Source: Synechococcus sp. PCC 6312
GTDB lineage: Bacteria > Cyanobacteriota > Cyanobacteriia > Thermosynechococcales > Thermosynechococcaceae
Assembly (NCBI RefSeq): GCF_000316685.1
Contig: NC_019680.1
Location: 3,543,407 to 3,607,406 of the forward strand
Direction: 5' to 3'
DNA: 64,000 bases
Positions 54,411 through 63,529 of this stretch are shown in pieces (position 1 is the first letter of the stretch; every line of letters begins with the position of its first letter). The position numbers were made by a program, and so were the translations under genes. Under the pieces are notes generated by a model. That model searched no databases and had not been told where the DNA came from. It saw only the letters and a list, made by a program, of their open reading frames with translations.

Positions 54411-57119
54411 ATGCCTCTGAATGCTGCTGACCTTGATGCTATTACCCGTGAAGCCCGCCTTTGCTTTCTCCAAGAGGATGCCCCGGAATATTTGGGGATG
54501 CTGGAGCAGGGAGTCCAGGCCCTAACTCGCCAAGCCCAACCCTCCCTCGCCGCCTATTCAGAATTAATGCGGGCAGCCCATACCCTCAAAGGGGGGGCTG
54601 GAATTGCCCAACTGCCTGATTTACAACAAGTAGCCCATCGCTTGGAAGACTTATTAGAAGCTCTACATCAGGGGCGGGCCCGAGACTACAGTACGGCCCA
54701 TGAATTGTTGGCCTTGGGGGTTGAAGAAATTCATGGCTTAGTTGTGGCTGCCACCGAGGCGCAATCCCCCCAGCAAGACCCCAACCGCAATGCTCTGCTC
54801 CAGGCCCTGGATCAATTTCTCAACGATTTACCCAGTGAGGCCTTACCCCAAAAAACTAGCTCCACCGGGATTTCCCCAATTGTCCAAGCTGTCTTAACAA
54901 CCGATTTGGAGGATAGCCTCAAGCAATTAGAAGCCGCTCAGTCCCACCCCAGTCAAGCTCTTAATGCGGCTCTAAATACCTTTTTGGTGGAGACAAAACT
55001 GTTGGGGCAAACCCTGAACCTGGCCTGGCTGACAGAGGTTGTTGAACACATTACGGTTCTCCGCAGTGAGGCCCCATTAGCTGAATTAGTCCCTGCCATT
55101 ATTAGTGAAATCCGGTTAAAACGGGCGGAATTTCTAGCCGGAAAACTTGCTCCATCCCCTCAGAACCCAACTCCGGCAACGCCAGAATCTTCTCCACCTC
55201 TAGAGCCAACTTCTCGTCCACCTCAATTAGAACCAACCGCAAAATCCGAAAAAGCATCCCTGAATTTGCGGATTCCACTCACCCGGATGGATCGGATGGG
55301 GAATACAGTCAGTGAGTTACTGATTAGTCAAGAACGCTTAAACCTCTACCAGGCCCAGTTTCAGCAAATTAGCCGCGAACTCAAACGCCGAATTAGCCAA
55401 TTTGGGCCGATTCGAGAACAGGTGCAAACCCTCTATGACCGCCTGGCCACAGCACCAAGCCTCAAAGCAAATGGACATCATTTACCCCTAGGGGTCTCCC
55501 CTGATCCCGCCCCGGAATTTGACAGTCTCGAATTTGATCGCTACACAGAACTTCATTCCACCCTGCAAGACTTTCAGGAAATCATGGCCCGAATTCAGGA
55601 AACGGGGGCCGACATTGACCTCCTCAATCGGGAATTACAAGCGGCGTTAGATGATGGGCGGCAGTTTTTAGGCAGTTTGCGGGCTGATTTAACAGATGCC
55701 AGGCTTGTCCCCTTTCGAGTCGTTGCTGAACGATTTATCCCGGCCCTAAATAGCCTTAGTCAACGCTATCAAAAACCCCTGAGCGTGGAAATTCATGGGG
55801 AAAATACCTTACTAGATCAGGCCATTCTGGAGCAACTGAAAACCCCGCTCACCCACCTTGTCCGTAATGCCTTTGATCATGGGGTTGAGCCGGCCGCAGT
55901 CCGTCAACGCAATGGTAAACATCCCACCGCAAAAATCATTCTCTCGGCTAAAGTGTCGGGCAATCAGGTCTTGATTAGTGTGGTGGATGATGGGCAGGGG
56001 GTGAATCTGGAAAAAGTGACCCAAAAAGCAGTCCAAAAAGGGCTTTGTCCGGCCGAGGCGGTTTCCCTATTAACGGAAGAGCAGATCTTAGAATTTTTGT
56101 TTGCTCCCGGATTTTCTACAGCGGCGGAAGTAGGTGATTTATCGGGGCGGGGTGTCGGCCTGGATGTAGTGCGGCTGCAAGTGGAGCGATTGCGAGGGAC
56201 GATTCGGGTGAGCACCAAACCCCAACAGGGTACAACGTTCACTTTGGCCTTACCCCTAACTCTGAACATTCTGCCGTTATTGCTGTGTCAAACCCATGAC
56301 TTTACCCTGGCAATTCCCTCTGTGAACATTTTGGAGGTGATTAAGCTGTCCGAGTTTATGGAGCCAGGCATCCCGACAACTAGAATTATCTGGAAAGATC
56401 AGACGATTCCCTATGCACCGCTGCAACAATTTTTACCCTATGCTCGCCCCACCAAGGCGGCTCCCCTCACGGCTGCAATTGGGGTGGTGGTGGAGGTGAA
56501 TGAGCGACCTATGGCTGTAGGGGTGGATGCTTTATTAGAAGAGCGGGAGTTTGTCTTAAAACCCTTTGACACCACCATTAAAGTACCTCCCTATGTGATG
56601 GGCTGTACAGTTTTGGGAACAGGTGCGGTTGTGCCAGTCCTCTCCCCCCCCCAATTTGAACTCTTACTTCAGAGCCCCGCAGAACTGCCAGCCTCTCCAC
56701 CCCCGCCCCCCGAATTGTCTCGCCCTGATCAAGTAACCCTGATGATCGTGGATGATTCGGTAGCGGTGCGGCGGCTGTTAGAGCGCGTGTTAACCCAGGC
56801 CGGTTATGGGGTTATTTCCTGCCGAGATGGACAAGAGGCCTGGGAGCAGCTCAATCGGATTAGTGATCCCATCCGGTTAATTATTTCAGATGTGGAAATG
56901 CCGCGTATGGATGGGTTTGCCCTGTTACAGGAAGTCCGCCATCATCCCCAGTGGGAGGCTTTACCCGTGGCAATGCTGACATCTCGCAGTGGCGATCAAC
57001 ACCGCTATAAAGCTCAACAATTGGGGGCAAATGCCTATTTTGTGAAACCGTTCCAACCTGTGGACTTAGTCAATCAAATCGCTAAACTGATTCAGAAATC
57101 GGCCTATACCCCTGTTTGA
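54411..57119 (+). CDS. CheA-type hybrid histidine kinase (PixL/HmpE-like)
   Basis: A 902-residue kinase. HPt domain first, with phospho-histidine H57 in A-A-H-T-L-K-G-G-A-G. A proline-rich linker (about 245-285) follows. Then dimerisation and ATPase domains (H-L-V-R-N-A-F-D-H-G, D-D-G-Q-G-V and G-R-G-V-G-L-D-V-V), a CheW-like regulatory domain, and a C-terminal receiver (V-D-D-S-V-A-V-R-R, I-I-S-D-V-E-M-P). This layout is typical of the cyanobacterial PixL/HmpE kinases. It is the last of the five operon genes. Confidence 0.92.
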   Translation: MPLNAADLDAITREARLCFLQEDAPEYLGMLEQGVQALTRQAQPSLAAYSELMRAAHTLKGGAGIAQLPDLQQVAHRLEDLLEALHQGRARDYSTAHELLALGVEEIHGLVVAATEAQSPQQDPNRNALLQALDQFLNDLPSEALPQKTSSTGISPIVQAVLTTDLEDSLKQLEAAQSHPSQALNAALNTFLVETKLLGQTLNLAWLTEVVEHITVLRSEAPLAELVPAIISEIRLKRAEFLAGKLAPSPQNPTPATPESSPPLEPTSRPPQLEPTAKSEKASLNLRIPLTRMDRMGNTVSELLISQERLNLYQAQFQQISRELKRRISQFGPIREQVQTLYDRLATAPSLKANGHHLPLGVSPDPAPEFDSLEFDRYTELHSTLQDFQEIMARIQETGADIDLLNRELQAALDDGRQFLGSLRADLTDARLVPFRVVAERFIPALNSLSQRYQKPLSVEIHGENTLLDQAILEQLKTPLTHLVRNAFDHGVEPAAVRQRNGKHPTAKIILSAKVSGNQVLISVVDDGQGVNLEKVTQKAVQKGLCPAEAVSLLTEEQILEFLFAPGFSTAAEVGDLSGRGVGLDVVRLQVERLRGTIRVSTKPQQGTTFTLALPLTLNILPLLLCQTHDFTLAIPSVNILEVIKLSEFMEPGIPTTRIIWKDQTIPYAPLQQFLPYARPTKAAPLTAAIGVVVEVNERPMAVGVDALLEEREFVLKPFDTTIKVPPYVMGCTVLGTGAVVPVLSPPQFELLLQSPAELPASPPPPPELSRPDQVTLMIVDDSVAVRRLLERVLTQAGYGVISCRDGQEAWEQLNRISDPIRLIISDVEMPRMDGFALLQEVRHHPQWEALPVAMLTSRSGDQHRYKAQQLGANAYFVKPFQPVDLVNQIAKLIQKSAYTPV

Positions 57120-57127
57120 GCTGCAAT

Positions 57128-58330
57128 CTAAAACCTGTGACTTTCACGCCGTTTTTGCATCGCAAGAGTAGCTGTAGGAATCGCCGCAACAGCCACTGCA
57201 TTGATCAATTTTGGGCCAGGGTTAAAGGCAACAATCACAGCAGCAATGGCCGAGGAAATCCAGAGCGGTTTTTGAATATCATAGCGAGTTGTACGGACTA
57301 GTTGAAGCTGGCTTAGGGTGGCTTGATTCAGATTTTGTTTTAATTCGGCAACCCAGGCCTGGAGCTGGTTGTTTTGAGCTTCTAAGTGCTGAATTTGGGC
57401 ATTTAAGGTCGCTAGTTGGGTTTGTCGTTGATCTTGAATGGTTTGATGTTGTTGAATGAGTTGCTGACGTTGTTGATGGTGGGCCTCAATTTGATTTTGG
57501 CGTTGAACCTCGGCCTGAGCTAATTGGCTTTGCAGTTGCGCGACTTGTTGCTCAAAAGCTTGTAAATTAGCGACTAACTGTTGGAGATAAACTAACTCCT
57601 GTTCTAACTCAACAAGATGCTGCTGCTGTTCTTGAAATTGTGCAAGTTCAGCGAAGAGATTCATTTTCTCTATCTGCAAAGATTCAATTCTATACGTAGA
57701 TACAGTTAATTCATATTCTTTTTGAGCCAGATTATCAAATAATTGATTAATTTCATCATTTTTTTGGTCAATCAACTGCTGATTTTCATTCAGAATTGCC
57801 TCTAAGGTTTGCTGATCTTCAACATTATTTTGAATCGTATCAAGAGAAACTGAGTGAGCCAGCAAGTGAATTTCTTGATTACGAATGTAAAGTTGGTGCC
57901 TTAAATTTTCAATTTCATTGACTAATTTTTGAAGCTCTGAAGATTCAGCTACCTCGGTATTAAATGTTAACCATTTTCTAAGAGTTGATTGAATCTCCGG
58001 CTCAGCAATAAGTTCTTGAATGAGTTTCTTTTGTTTAGGAGCAAATATTTTTTGTAGTTCAGCTTTGACTTGGCGGGCATATAAATTGTCATTGCAATCA
58101 TCAATCGTAATGTAACCAGAATAACTGGGATGCTCAAAATATTCATCATGCTTATAAATTTTGTGATCCCCAGGAGTACGTTCTAACCACCACCCTTGAG
58201 ACTCTGCAATAGATTTTAGTTCTCGTGCTGGACGATTTTTACTCTCTGAATTTATGGTATCAATGATTTCTTGATTTCTATTTATTAATTGCTTCAACTT
58301 TTCATGCACAGACTCAGGAAACATAATCAA
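57128..58330 (-). CDS. HicA-like domain, long coiled coil and C-terminal membrane segment
   Basis: A 400-residue protein. Residues 36-96 resemble the HicA mRNA-interferase fold (double-stranded RNA-binding-like): R-E-L-K-S-I-A-E-S-Q-G-W-W, then R-T-P-G-D-H-K-I-Y-K-H with H56 at the catalytic position, I-T-I-D-D and V-K-A-E-L-Q-K. From about 110 to 345 it is a glutamine-rich coiled coil. A C-terminal hydrophobic pair follows (L-W-I-S-S-A-I-A-A-V-I-V-A-F and A-V-A-V-A-A-I-P-T-A). No HicB gene is adjacent. RNase activity is unproven, as the domain could be degenerate. Convergent with cheA. Confidence 0.65.
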   Translation of the reverse strand: MIMFPESVHEKLKQLINRNQEIIDTINSESKNRPARELKSIAESQGWWLERTPGDHKIYKHDEYFEHPSYSGYITIDDCNDNLYARQVKAELQKIFAPKQKKLIQELIAEPEIQSTLRKWLTFNTEVAESSELQKLVNEIENLRHQLYIRNQEIHLLAHSVSLDTIQNNVEDQQTLEAILNENQQLIDQKNDEINQLFDNLAQKEYELTVSTYRIESLQIEKMNLFAELAQFQEQQQHLVELEQELVYLQQLVANLQAFEQQVAQLQSQLAQAEVQRQNQIEAHHQQRQQLIQQHQTIQDQRQTQLATLNAQIQHLEAQNNQLQAWVAELKQNLNQATLSQLQLVRTTRYDIQKPLWISSAIAAVIVAFNPGPKLINAVAVAAIPTATLAMQKRRESHRF

Positions 58331-58340
58331 CTCCAGGTTT

Positions 58341-59081
58341 TCAGATTAATTTACTTTTAATAATTATAATTGGCTTGTAAGTTAACCAGGCCTGCCAGTA
58401 GTCTTTACCTAACTCTTTGATACCTTCGGAAGAGACTTCGGGAGCAATCCATTGAATTGGCGTAAACCCGGCCTGGATAAAAGTTTGTTCATAGGTCGTT
58501 GGACTGAGGTAAAAATCAATCACCTTAAATTCAGTGCCATCGGGCAAAATGAAGCCAACTTCTAGGGGAGTTCCCTCAGTTAAAGGTAGTTGCGCGGTTT
58601 TGGTAAAGCCATAGGGAGTACAGATATCAAATGTTTCCGGAGCCTGGCCTAAGTTGTTGGTAACGTGAATGGTTCGCCCCTGGGGTTTGAGGTTTTTAGC
58701 GATGGCCTGGAGCATTTTTAAGAGGGTAGATTGATCAGGGGCATGGTTAACTAGATAGGAAGAAACGACTAAATCAAACTCACCAATCTTCTCCAGGCCT
58801 GTCACATCTGCCACTAAATATTCAACTCCCAAGGGATTTTGGATTTCAGCCGCCCTAGCTAAGGCAATCATTTCCGGTGAAATATCCACACCAACAACCT
58901 GAGCCGCCCCTTGTTGTTTGAAATAACGACTATAGATTCCTTCCCCACAGGCCAGATCAAGAATCCTTAAGTCGGTTACATCGCCAATTTCTTTTAAATA
59001 GGTGTAGGCTTCACTATGCCAGCGAAACGGTAACTCTCGCGAGGCCTGGAACAAGTTAGCAATGGTGTCGTATTCAGCCAT
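58341..59081 (-). CDS. Class I SAM-dependent methyltransferase
   Basis: A 246-residue enzyme. Motif I is I-L-D-L-A-C-G-E-G-I-Y-S, the acidic loop is G-V-D-I-S-P-E-M-I, and F-D-L-V-V-S-S-Y-L-V-N-H-A lies in the position of motifs II/III. The start M-A-E-Y-D-T-I-A and the rest have no signal peptide. It follows the GH3 gene on the same strand by 12 bases. The substrate is not known. Confidence 0.85.
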   Translation of the reverse strand: MAEYDTIANLFQASRELPFRWHSEAYTYLKEIGDVTDLRILDLACGEGIYSRYFKQQGAAQVVGVDISPEMIALARAAEIQNPLGVEYLVADVTGLEKIGEFDLVVSSYLVNHAPDQSTLLKMLQAIAKNLKPQGRTIHVTNNLGQAPETFDICTPYGFTKTAQLPLTEGTPLEVGFILPDGTEFKVIDFYLSPTTYEQTFIQAGFTPIQWIAPEVSSEGIKELGKDYWQAWLTYKPIIIIKSKLI

Positions 59082-59093
59082 GATTTTTATGAG

Positions 59094-60677
59094 TTAGGGG
59101 TGACGAAAGAGAGTTTCAATCGCAAAATTTTGAGCAATTAGACTATGACCGTAGCTAAAAACATAGGGAATATCTTTCGGGAGATTAGGCTGGATACTGT
59201 CTAAAACATAAGGACTACCATAAATGATGATACCAACGAGATGTTCTGAGGCGATGAGTTGCTGAATTTTAACTTGGGCTTGTTCACTTAATCCGGCCAG
59301 GCCCCGAAACGGATTCCCACGGCTAAAAATTTGCACCAAGGTTGGTTGTTGAGGTATCTGCTTTAACTGCCCTAAAGATGTATTGCAATCAACAAGCTCT
59401 AGTTGCTTAAAGCCAAACTGAACAGGTAATTTTACCGCCGGGGCAGTGCGACTCAGATAATCTTGATGTAACAAATCATCCACAATAAGACAATTAATGC
59501 CATTGGGATTTGCTCGTAGTTGACAAGGCAGATCACTGGCAATTTGCGATGCCCTGAGAATTTCCGCACTGAGTTGCCAATCTTCGGGATGAGAAAGTGA
59601 ATTTAACCGAAAGTCTGAGGGTTCAGTAAAAACTCTCGCTTTGGCGGCAAAAATGCGAGTCACTGATGCCTCAATCCGTTGGCGACTAATTTCTCCAGCT
59701 TCCACGGCCGCAACAACAGCGTCAATCGCACCCGGTGGATCAACGGGCATTAACAAAATATCAGCCCCCGCTTTGACGGCCATGACTGGGGCCTGGTTTG
59801 CACCATAACGATTGGCAATGGCTCCCATGACTAACGCATCTGTGACAATTAACCCCTGAAAGCCCCAGGCCTGGCGGAGTTCTTCTGTTAAAGCTTTATA
59901 GGATAAGGTCGCGGGATAGATGTCATCTAAAGAGGGAATTAATAAATGCGCGCTCATGATTGTATCTACCCCGGCGGCAATTGCGGCTCGAAAAGGCGGC
60001 CATTCAATGGTTTCTAAACGGTTACGGTCATGGGGGAGAACGGGCAAATCTAAATGGGAATCTGTAGCCGTATCCCCGTGGCCTGGGAAATGTTTCGCCG
60101 CCGTCAAAACTGGATAGATTCTGGCCCCTTGAATAAAAGCGCAGGCTAATTGACTGACAATTTCAGGACGTTCCCCAAAAGCCCGGACATTAATCACCGG
60201 ATTCGCGGGGTTGTTGTTAACATCTACGACCGGGGCCAAGACCCAATTTAAGCCAATACCGAGAGCTTCCCTAGCAATACAAGCCCCCATTTTAGTGGCG
60301 TAGTTTTGGGCGCGTTCCGGTTGAGTTTGGGCAATTTCCGCTAAGGCTAATGGGGGTGGAAATTCTACGGCTCCTGAAAATCTTTGCCCAACACCCTCTT
60401 CAATATCCGCCGCTAGTAGTAAAGGAATCGGGGCCTGGGATTGTAATTCTTGACAGCGATGGGATAGTTCCGCCGCACTCCCCCCCAGGAAAATGACACC
60501 CCCCACGCCCAAATCGTTGACCCAGTGATTGAGAATATCTGTAGGTGGCTCCCAGGCCGGATACTGAATTTCCTGATCAAAAATATGACCACTGGCCCGC
60601 ACCACTACCATCTGGGCCACTAATTGAGGCAAGGAAAGCTGCTCAAGCTCTGGCAATGGCATTTTAACCTCAACCAT
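59094..60677 (-). CDS. nagZ: Glycoside hydrolase family 3, beta-N-acetylhexosaminidase (NagZ-like)
   Basis: It releases N-acetylglucosamine from muropeptides in peptidoglycan recycling. The NagZ signature K-H-F-P-G-H-G-D-T-A-T-D-S-H is present, and the nucleophile aspartate is in I-V-T-D-A-L-V-M-G. At 527 residues it carries an additional C-terminal domain of about 160 residues beyond the barrel, as in other GH3 enzymes. I place the start at the ATG at 60677 because GGAG lies seven bases upstream; an ATG at 60698 would overlap the divergent gene. Confidence 0.88.
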   Translation of the reverse strand: MVEVKMPLPELEQLSLPQLVAQMVVVRASGHIFDQEIQYPAWEPPTDILNHWVNDLGVGGVIFLGGSAAELSHRCQELQSQAPIPLLLAADIEEGVGQRFSGAVEFPPPLALAEIAQTQPERAQNYATKMGACIAREALGIGLNWVLAPVVDVNNNPANPVINVRAFGERPEIVSQLACAFIQGARIYPVLTAAKHFPGHGDTATDSHLDLPVLPHDRNRLETIEWPPFRAAIAAGVDTIMSAHLLIPSLDDIYPATLSYKALTEELRQAWGFQGLIVTDALVMGAIANRYGANQAPVMAVKAGADILLMPVDPPGAIDAVVAAVEAGEISRQRIEASVTRIFAAKARVFTEPSDFRLNSLSHPEDWQLSAEILRASQIASDLPCQLRANPNGINCLIVDDLLHQDYLSRTAPAVKLPVQFGFKQLELVDCNTSLGQLKQIPQQPTLVQIFSRGNPFRGLAGLSEQAQVKIQQLIASEHLVGIIIYGSPYVLDSIQPNLPKDIPYVFSYGHSLIAQNFAIETLFRHP

Positions 60678-60696
60678 GGAGTAACTCCAAACTATC

Positions 60697-61665
60697 ATGC
60701 CCCTGAAACGAAATAACTTCCCCCGTGCCTCAGTCGCGCAGATTATCCGTTATCTACAGTCTGTGGTTTTACCCGCCACCCCCACCCAATTGATCGTACA
60801 AACGGGGCGACTCTGGAACCAAAATCACTGCACACAGATGGCCGCAGCCTTAGCCTACTATGCCCTGTTGTCTCTCTTTCCGTTGCTACTAGTGGCACTC
60901 AGTGGCCTGGGATACTTCCTGGGGCCGGGTAGCGTAGGATTTCAAACCATCAAAGCCAGTATTGAGCCATTCCTCCCCACAACCGTTCATGATCTAGTCC
61001 AGGAGACGATGTATGCGCTTCATCAAAGTAGTACGGGAGCCGGCCTGGTGGGGTTCATTCTCCTCCTGTTTTCAGCCAGTACAGTCTTTACCAGCTTAAG
61101 AACCGCCATCAATCAGATTTGGCAGTCCCAATACCCCAGGCCTCAGCCGCCATCCTTACAAGGGGCAATGCTTTCAATTCTGCTCAATAGACTGTTGGCC
61201 TTTTTATTAGTCATTGGTACCGCATTACTACTCTTTGTTTCGTTAATAATGAATATCGTTGTTGAATTGATTTTAATGTTGGTTGCGACGTTTCAAGATA
61301 GCTTCTCGCTTCTCCAGCTTGACAACTTCAAACTAGCCCAGGGCCTACAAGGTGTTTCATCCCTCTTTCTCTTAGCTTTAGCAACTAGTATTCTTTTTAA
61401 GATTCTGCCATCAGCTCGGGTTCAGTGGCGAGATATTTGGCTAGGAGCACTACTAACAACGGGATTACTCAAGGGATTACAACAGCTAGTTAGCAATAGC
61501 ATCATTACGATTGGCAGTCATTTTCTCTCCTATGGTGTTATCGGCAACGTGATGATCTTGCTACTCTGGATCTATTTAACCTGTGCTATTTTCCTCATGG
61601 GTTGTCAACTTTCTTACGTTTACGCGCATCTTCTGGGTCGTTACCGTACCAAGGGCCTGGAATAA
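60697..61665 (+). CDS. YihY/BrkB-family inner-membrane protein
   Basis: A 322-residue polytopic membrane protein. The N-terminal family motif A-A-A-L-A-Y-Y-A-L-L-S-L-F-P-L-L-L is followed by six hydrophobic helices. The later block T-V-F-T-S-L-R-T-A-I-N-Q-I-W is typical. The C-terminal part has L-L-W-I-Y-L-T-C-A-I-F-L-M-G. Family members were once thought to be RNase BN; the function is now open. Its start is only 19 bases from the divergent nagZ start. Confidence 0.9.
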   Translation: MPLKRNNFPRASVAQIIRYLQSVVLPATPTQLIVQTGRLWNQNHCTQMAAALAYYALLSLFPLLLVALSGLGYFLGPGSVGFQTIKASIEPFLPTTVHDLVQETMYALHQSSTGAGLVGFILLLFSASTVFTSLRTAINQIWQSQYPRPQPPSLQGAMLSILLNRLLAFLLVIGTALLLFVSLIMNIVVELILMLVATFQDSFSLLQLDNFKLAQGLQGVSSLFLLALATSILFKILPSARVQWRDIWLGALLTTGLLKGLQQLVSNSIITIGSHFLSYGVIGNVMILLLWIYLTCAIFLMGCQLSYVYAHLLGRYRTKGLE

Positions 61666-61684
61666 GGGCAAGCGCAAATAAGTC

Positions 61685-62314
61685 TTAACGTCCCCGCACC
61701 GCCACCCGCGTCGATTGAACTGGCATTGTTTCACCTTTTGAACCCCGACCAAAAATGTGAACTGTAACAGAGCGAGGACTTTCAATGCAGGCATAAAAAC
61801 CTTTAGTACCAGTTTGTGTTCCTGTAGTACAAGAGAAACCTCCTATTGGATCCTGCAAACCATCAAGAAGAACATTACCTAGTGAACTACTGAACGAAGT
61901 TGGCGGATCAGCCGGACTGGTGCCGGGAGGGCCCACTCGATGAAGTACATTAGGCTTATACCATTCTGAGCCAGTACAGGCACTTATGTCCCGAATATAG
62001 TAGATAGTATTACTGTTGTCAGGATTCTTAAGATAAAGGACTGGAGTGCGTATTTCACATCCGGAACCAGAAATAGTGTATCCGGTGGGTAGGCTTATAG
62101 ACTTAGTCTCTCGAATATCGCCAGATAAATAGCCCAATGCCCGATCGATCTCAACAGAACGCTCACCATTAGATTGAGTATTTCTGTCTTGTCCCAGTAG
62201 AGCAACAAGTCCATATCCCAAAAAAGCAATAACTACACCAGCAAGTGCAGCCCCAACAAGAAGTTCTGTCAGCGTAAAGCCTTTATTTTGCAATCTCTTA
62301 GACTTATTTTTCAT
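61685..62314 (-). CDS. Type IV pseudopilin, HpsC-like
   Basis: A 209-residue prepilin. The type III-signal-like N-terminus is K-N-K-G-F-T-L-T-E-L-L-V-G-A-A-L-A-G, with processing expected between G and F and the pilin Glu5. A single hydrophobic helix (about 13-35) follows. The rest is beta-rich with cysteines at G-C-E-I, S-A-C-T-G and G-F-Y-A-C. Its gene overlaps the preceding one by one base (TAATG). It resembles HpsC pseudopilins of hormogonium polysaccharide secretion. Confidence 0.8.
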   Translation of the reverse strand: MKNKSKRLQNKGFTLTELLVGAALAGVVIAFLGYGLVALLGQDRNTQSNGERSVEIDRALGYLSGDIRETKSISLPTGYTISGSGCEIRTPVLYLKNPDNSNTIYYIRDISACTGSEWYKPNVLHRVGPPGTSPADPPTSFSSSLGNVLLDGLQDPIGGFSCTTGTQTGTKGFYACIESPRSVTVHIFGRGSKGETMPVQSTRVAVRGR

Positions 62315-62829
62315 TATTGTATTTGAATTGTATTACATGAAGTAGCCACAGGATTAGAAATATCTCCGGTATAGGCTCCTTTTCTCATCAAGGAAATTCC
62401 ATTAGAAATTACTAAGCAAAGTGACTGAGCATTAGTATTTGGCATAGAAACAACAATTGTACCTTGTGCATTTGTAGTACCGCCAACAAAGAAGTTTATG
62501 TCACTTCGGTTAGAGTCAATTTGAATAGTACCAGTTAGCCAGTTGCTATCAAATCTCCTAGTACCCGTTACAAGGCAATTACCTGACAAGCTCGCGTTGC
62601 TACCTGTAACGACATTTACTGTACAAGTCTTGCTCTGCCGGATAGCCTCTCGTTGGGCCTCTTTCAGCGCTCCTTCAACTCTAACCAACCCGTCTCTAAT
62701 CCGTTGATTATTGAGCCAGGCCAGGAAACTAGGGATAAAAATAGCCGCTAAAATGCCAATAATGACCACCACTGCTAGCATTTCTGGTAACGTAAACCCC
62801 TTAGAATTAGGGACATTTAATCGCCGCAT
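62314..62829 (-). CDS. GspH/FimT-like pseudopilin
   Basis: A 171-residue prepilin with K-G-F-T-L-P-E-M-L-A-V-V-V-I-I-G-I-L-A-A as its N-terminal methylation/processing site and helix. The later I-R-D-G-L-V-R-V-E-G-A-L-K-E-A-Q-R-E-A-I-R-Q-S is the typical FimT/GspH amphipathic helix. Three cysteine-containing segments follow (T-C-T-V, G-N-C-L, L-C-L-V). Its start overlaps the HpsB-like gene by 23 bases. It fits a minor-pilin role in the same operon. Confidence 0.82.
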   Translation of the reverse strand: MRRLNVPNSKGFTLPEMLAVVVIIGILAAIFIPSFLAWLNNQRIRDGLVRVEGALKEAQREAIRQSKTCTVNVVTGSNASLSGNCLVTGTRRFDSNWLTGTIQIDSNRSDINFFVGGTTNAQGTIVVSMPNTNAQSLCLVISNGISLMRKGAYTGDISNPVATSCNTIQIQ

Positions 62830-63529
62830 CGGGAATCACCTCTGTGTCAAGAGTCGCAATGGGATTGGTCTCACCTGCTGGGACAACCTTGTAGGAAATT
62901 TGTAAGACATTAAAGGGAGGGGTAGACGAAATAGCTGGGGTTGTTCCTCCTCCGGCACTCCCACGAGACAAAGTGTAGTTTTTCCCTCCAATGGTTTTAG
63001 TTGTTGTGGCGACAGAGGGAAGATTAGAACGTAAAGCAAAGGCAAACCCAGAGGCAGCAGTTGAAGCATTGCACATATTGACGGCGGTGACGTTAGCATT
63101 AGCTGATTGAACAGTGGTCATCCCCGAAGAGAGGGTTAAAGTAGTTCCCGAAACTCCGCTCACTGTGTAGTTATTGGGGTCAGAGCCGACACGAACAATA
63201 TCCCCAGTGGCAAACCCCGTAGTCCAACCCACTGTTAATGTTGTTGCTCCCACCGTAGTCGCCGAGCTTAGAATTGTTGATTTATATGCCGCTGCTAAAC
63301 TTTTGACTTGTTCTAAATCCTCTTGAATCCAATTTTTAGCCGTACTGGATCCTCGTCCTTGAGAGGCCAACACCAACGCATAAACCATTAGCTGCAATGA
63401 GGTTGTCACAAACAGCAGAGCAATCAACATCCCCACAATGGCTTCAACTAATGAGAAGCCTTGATTTTTAGACTTCAGAAGTAATGAATAACGAACTCGG
63501 AACATCGGGAGCGTCAACAGTTGCTTCAT
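62807..63529 (-). CDS. Type IV pseudopilin, HpsB/PilV-like
   Basis: From the ATG at 63529, which overlaps the stop of the preceding gene as ATGA, this is a 240-residue prepilin. The processing motif is Q-G-F-S-L-V-E-A-I-V-G-M-L-I-A-L-L-F. W-I-Q-E-D-L-E-Q-V-K-S-L-A-A follows the helix, which is an HpsB hallmark. The distal part is threonine- and serine-rich. The ATG at 63550 is upstream and within the previous gene, so less likely. Confidence 0.82.
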   Translation of the reverse strand: MKQLLTLPMFRVRYSLLLKSKNQGFSLVEAIVGMLIALLFVTTSLQLMVYALVLASQGRGSSTAKNWIQEDLEQVKSLAAAYKSTILSSATTVGATTLTVGWTTGFATGDIVRVGSDPNNYTVSGVSGTTLTLSSGMTTVQSANANVTAVNMCNASTAASGFAFALRSNLPSVATTTKTIGGKNYTLSRGSAGGGTTPAISSTPPFNVLQISYKVVPAGETNPIATLDTEVIPDAAIKCP

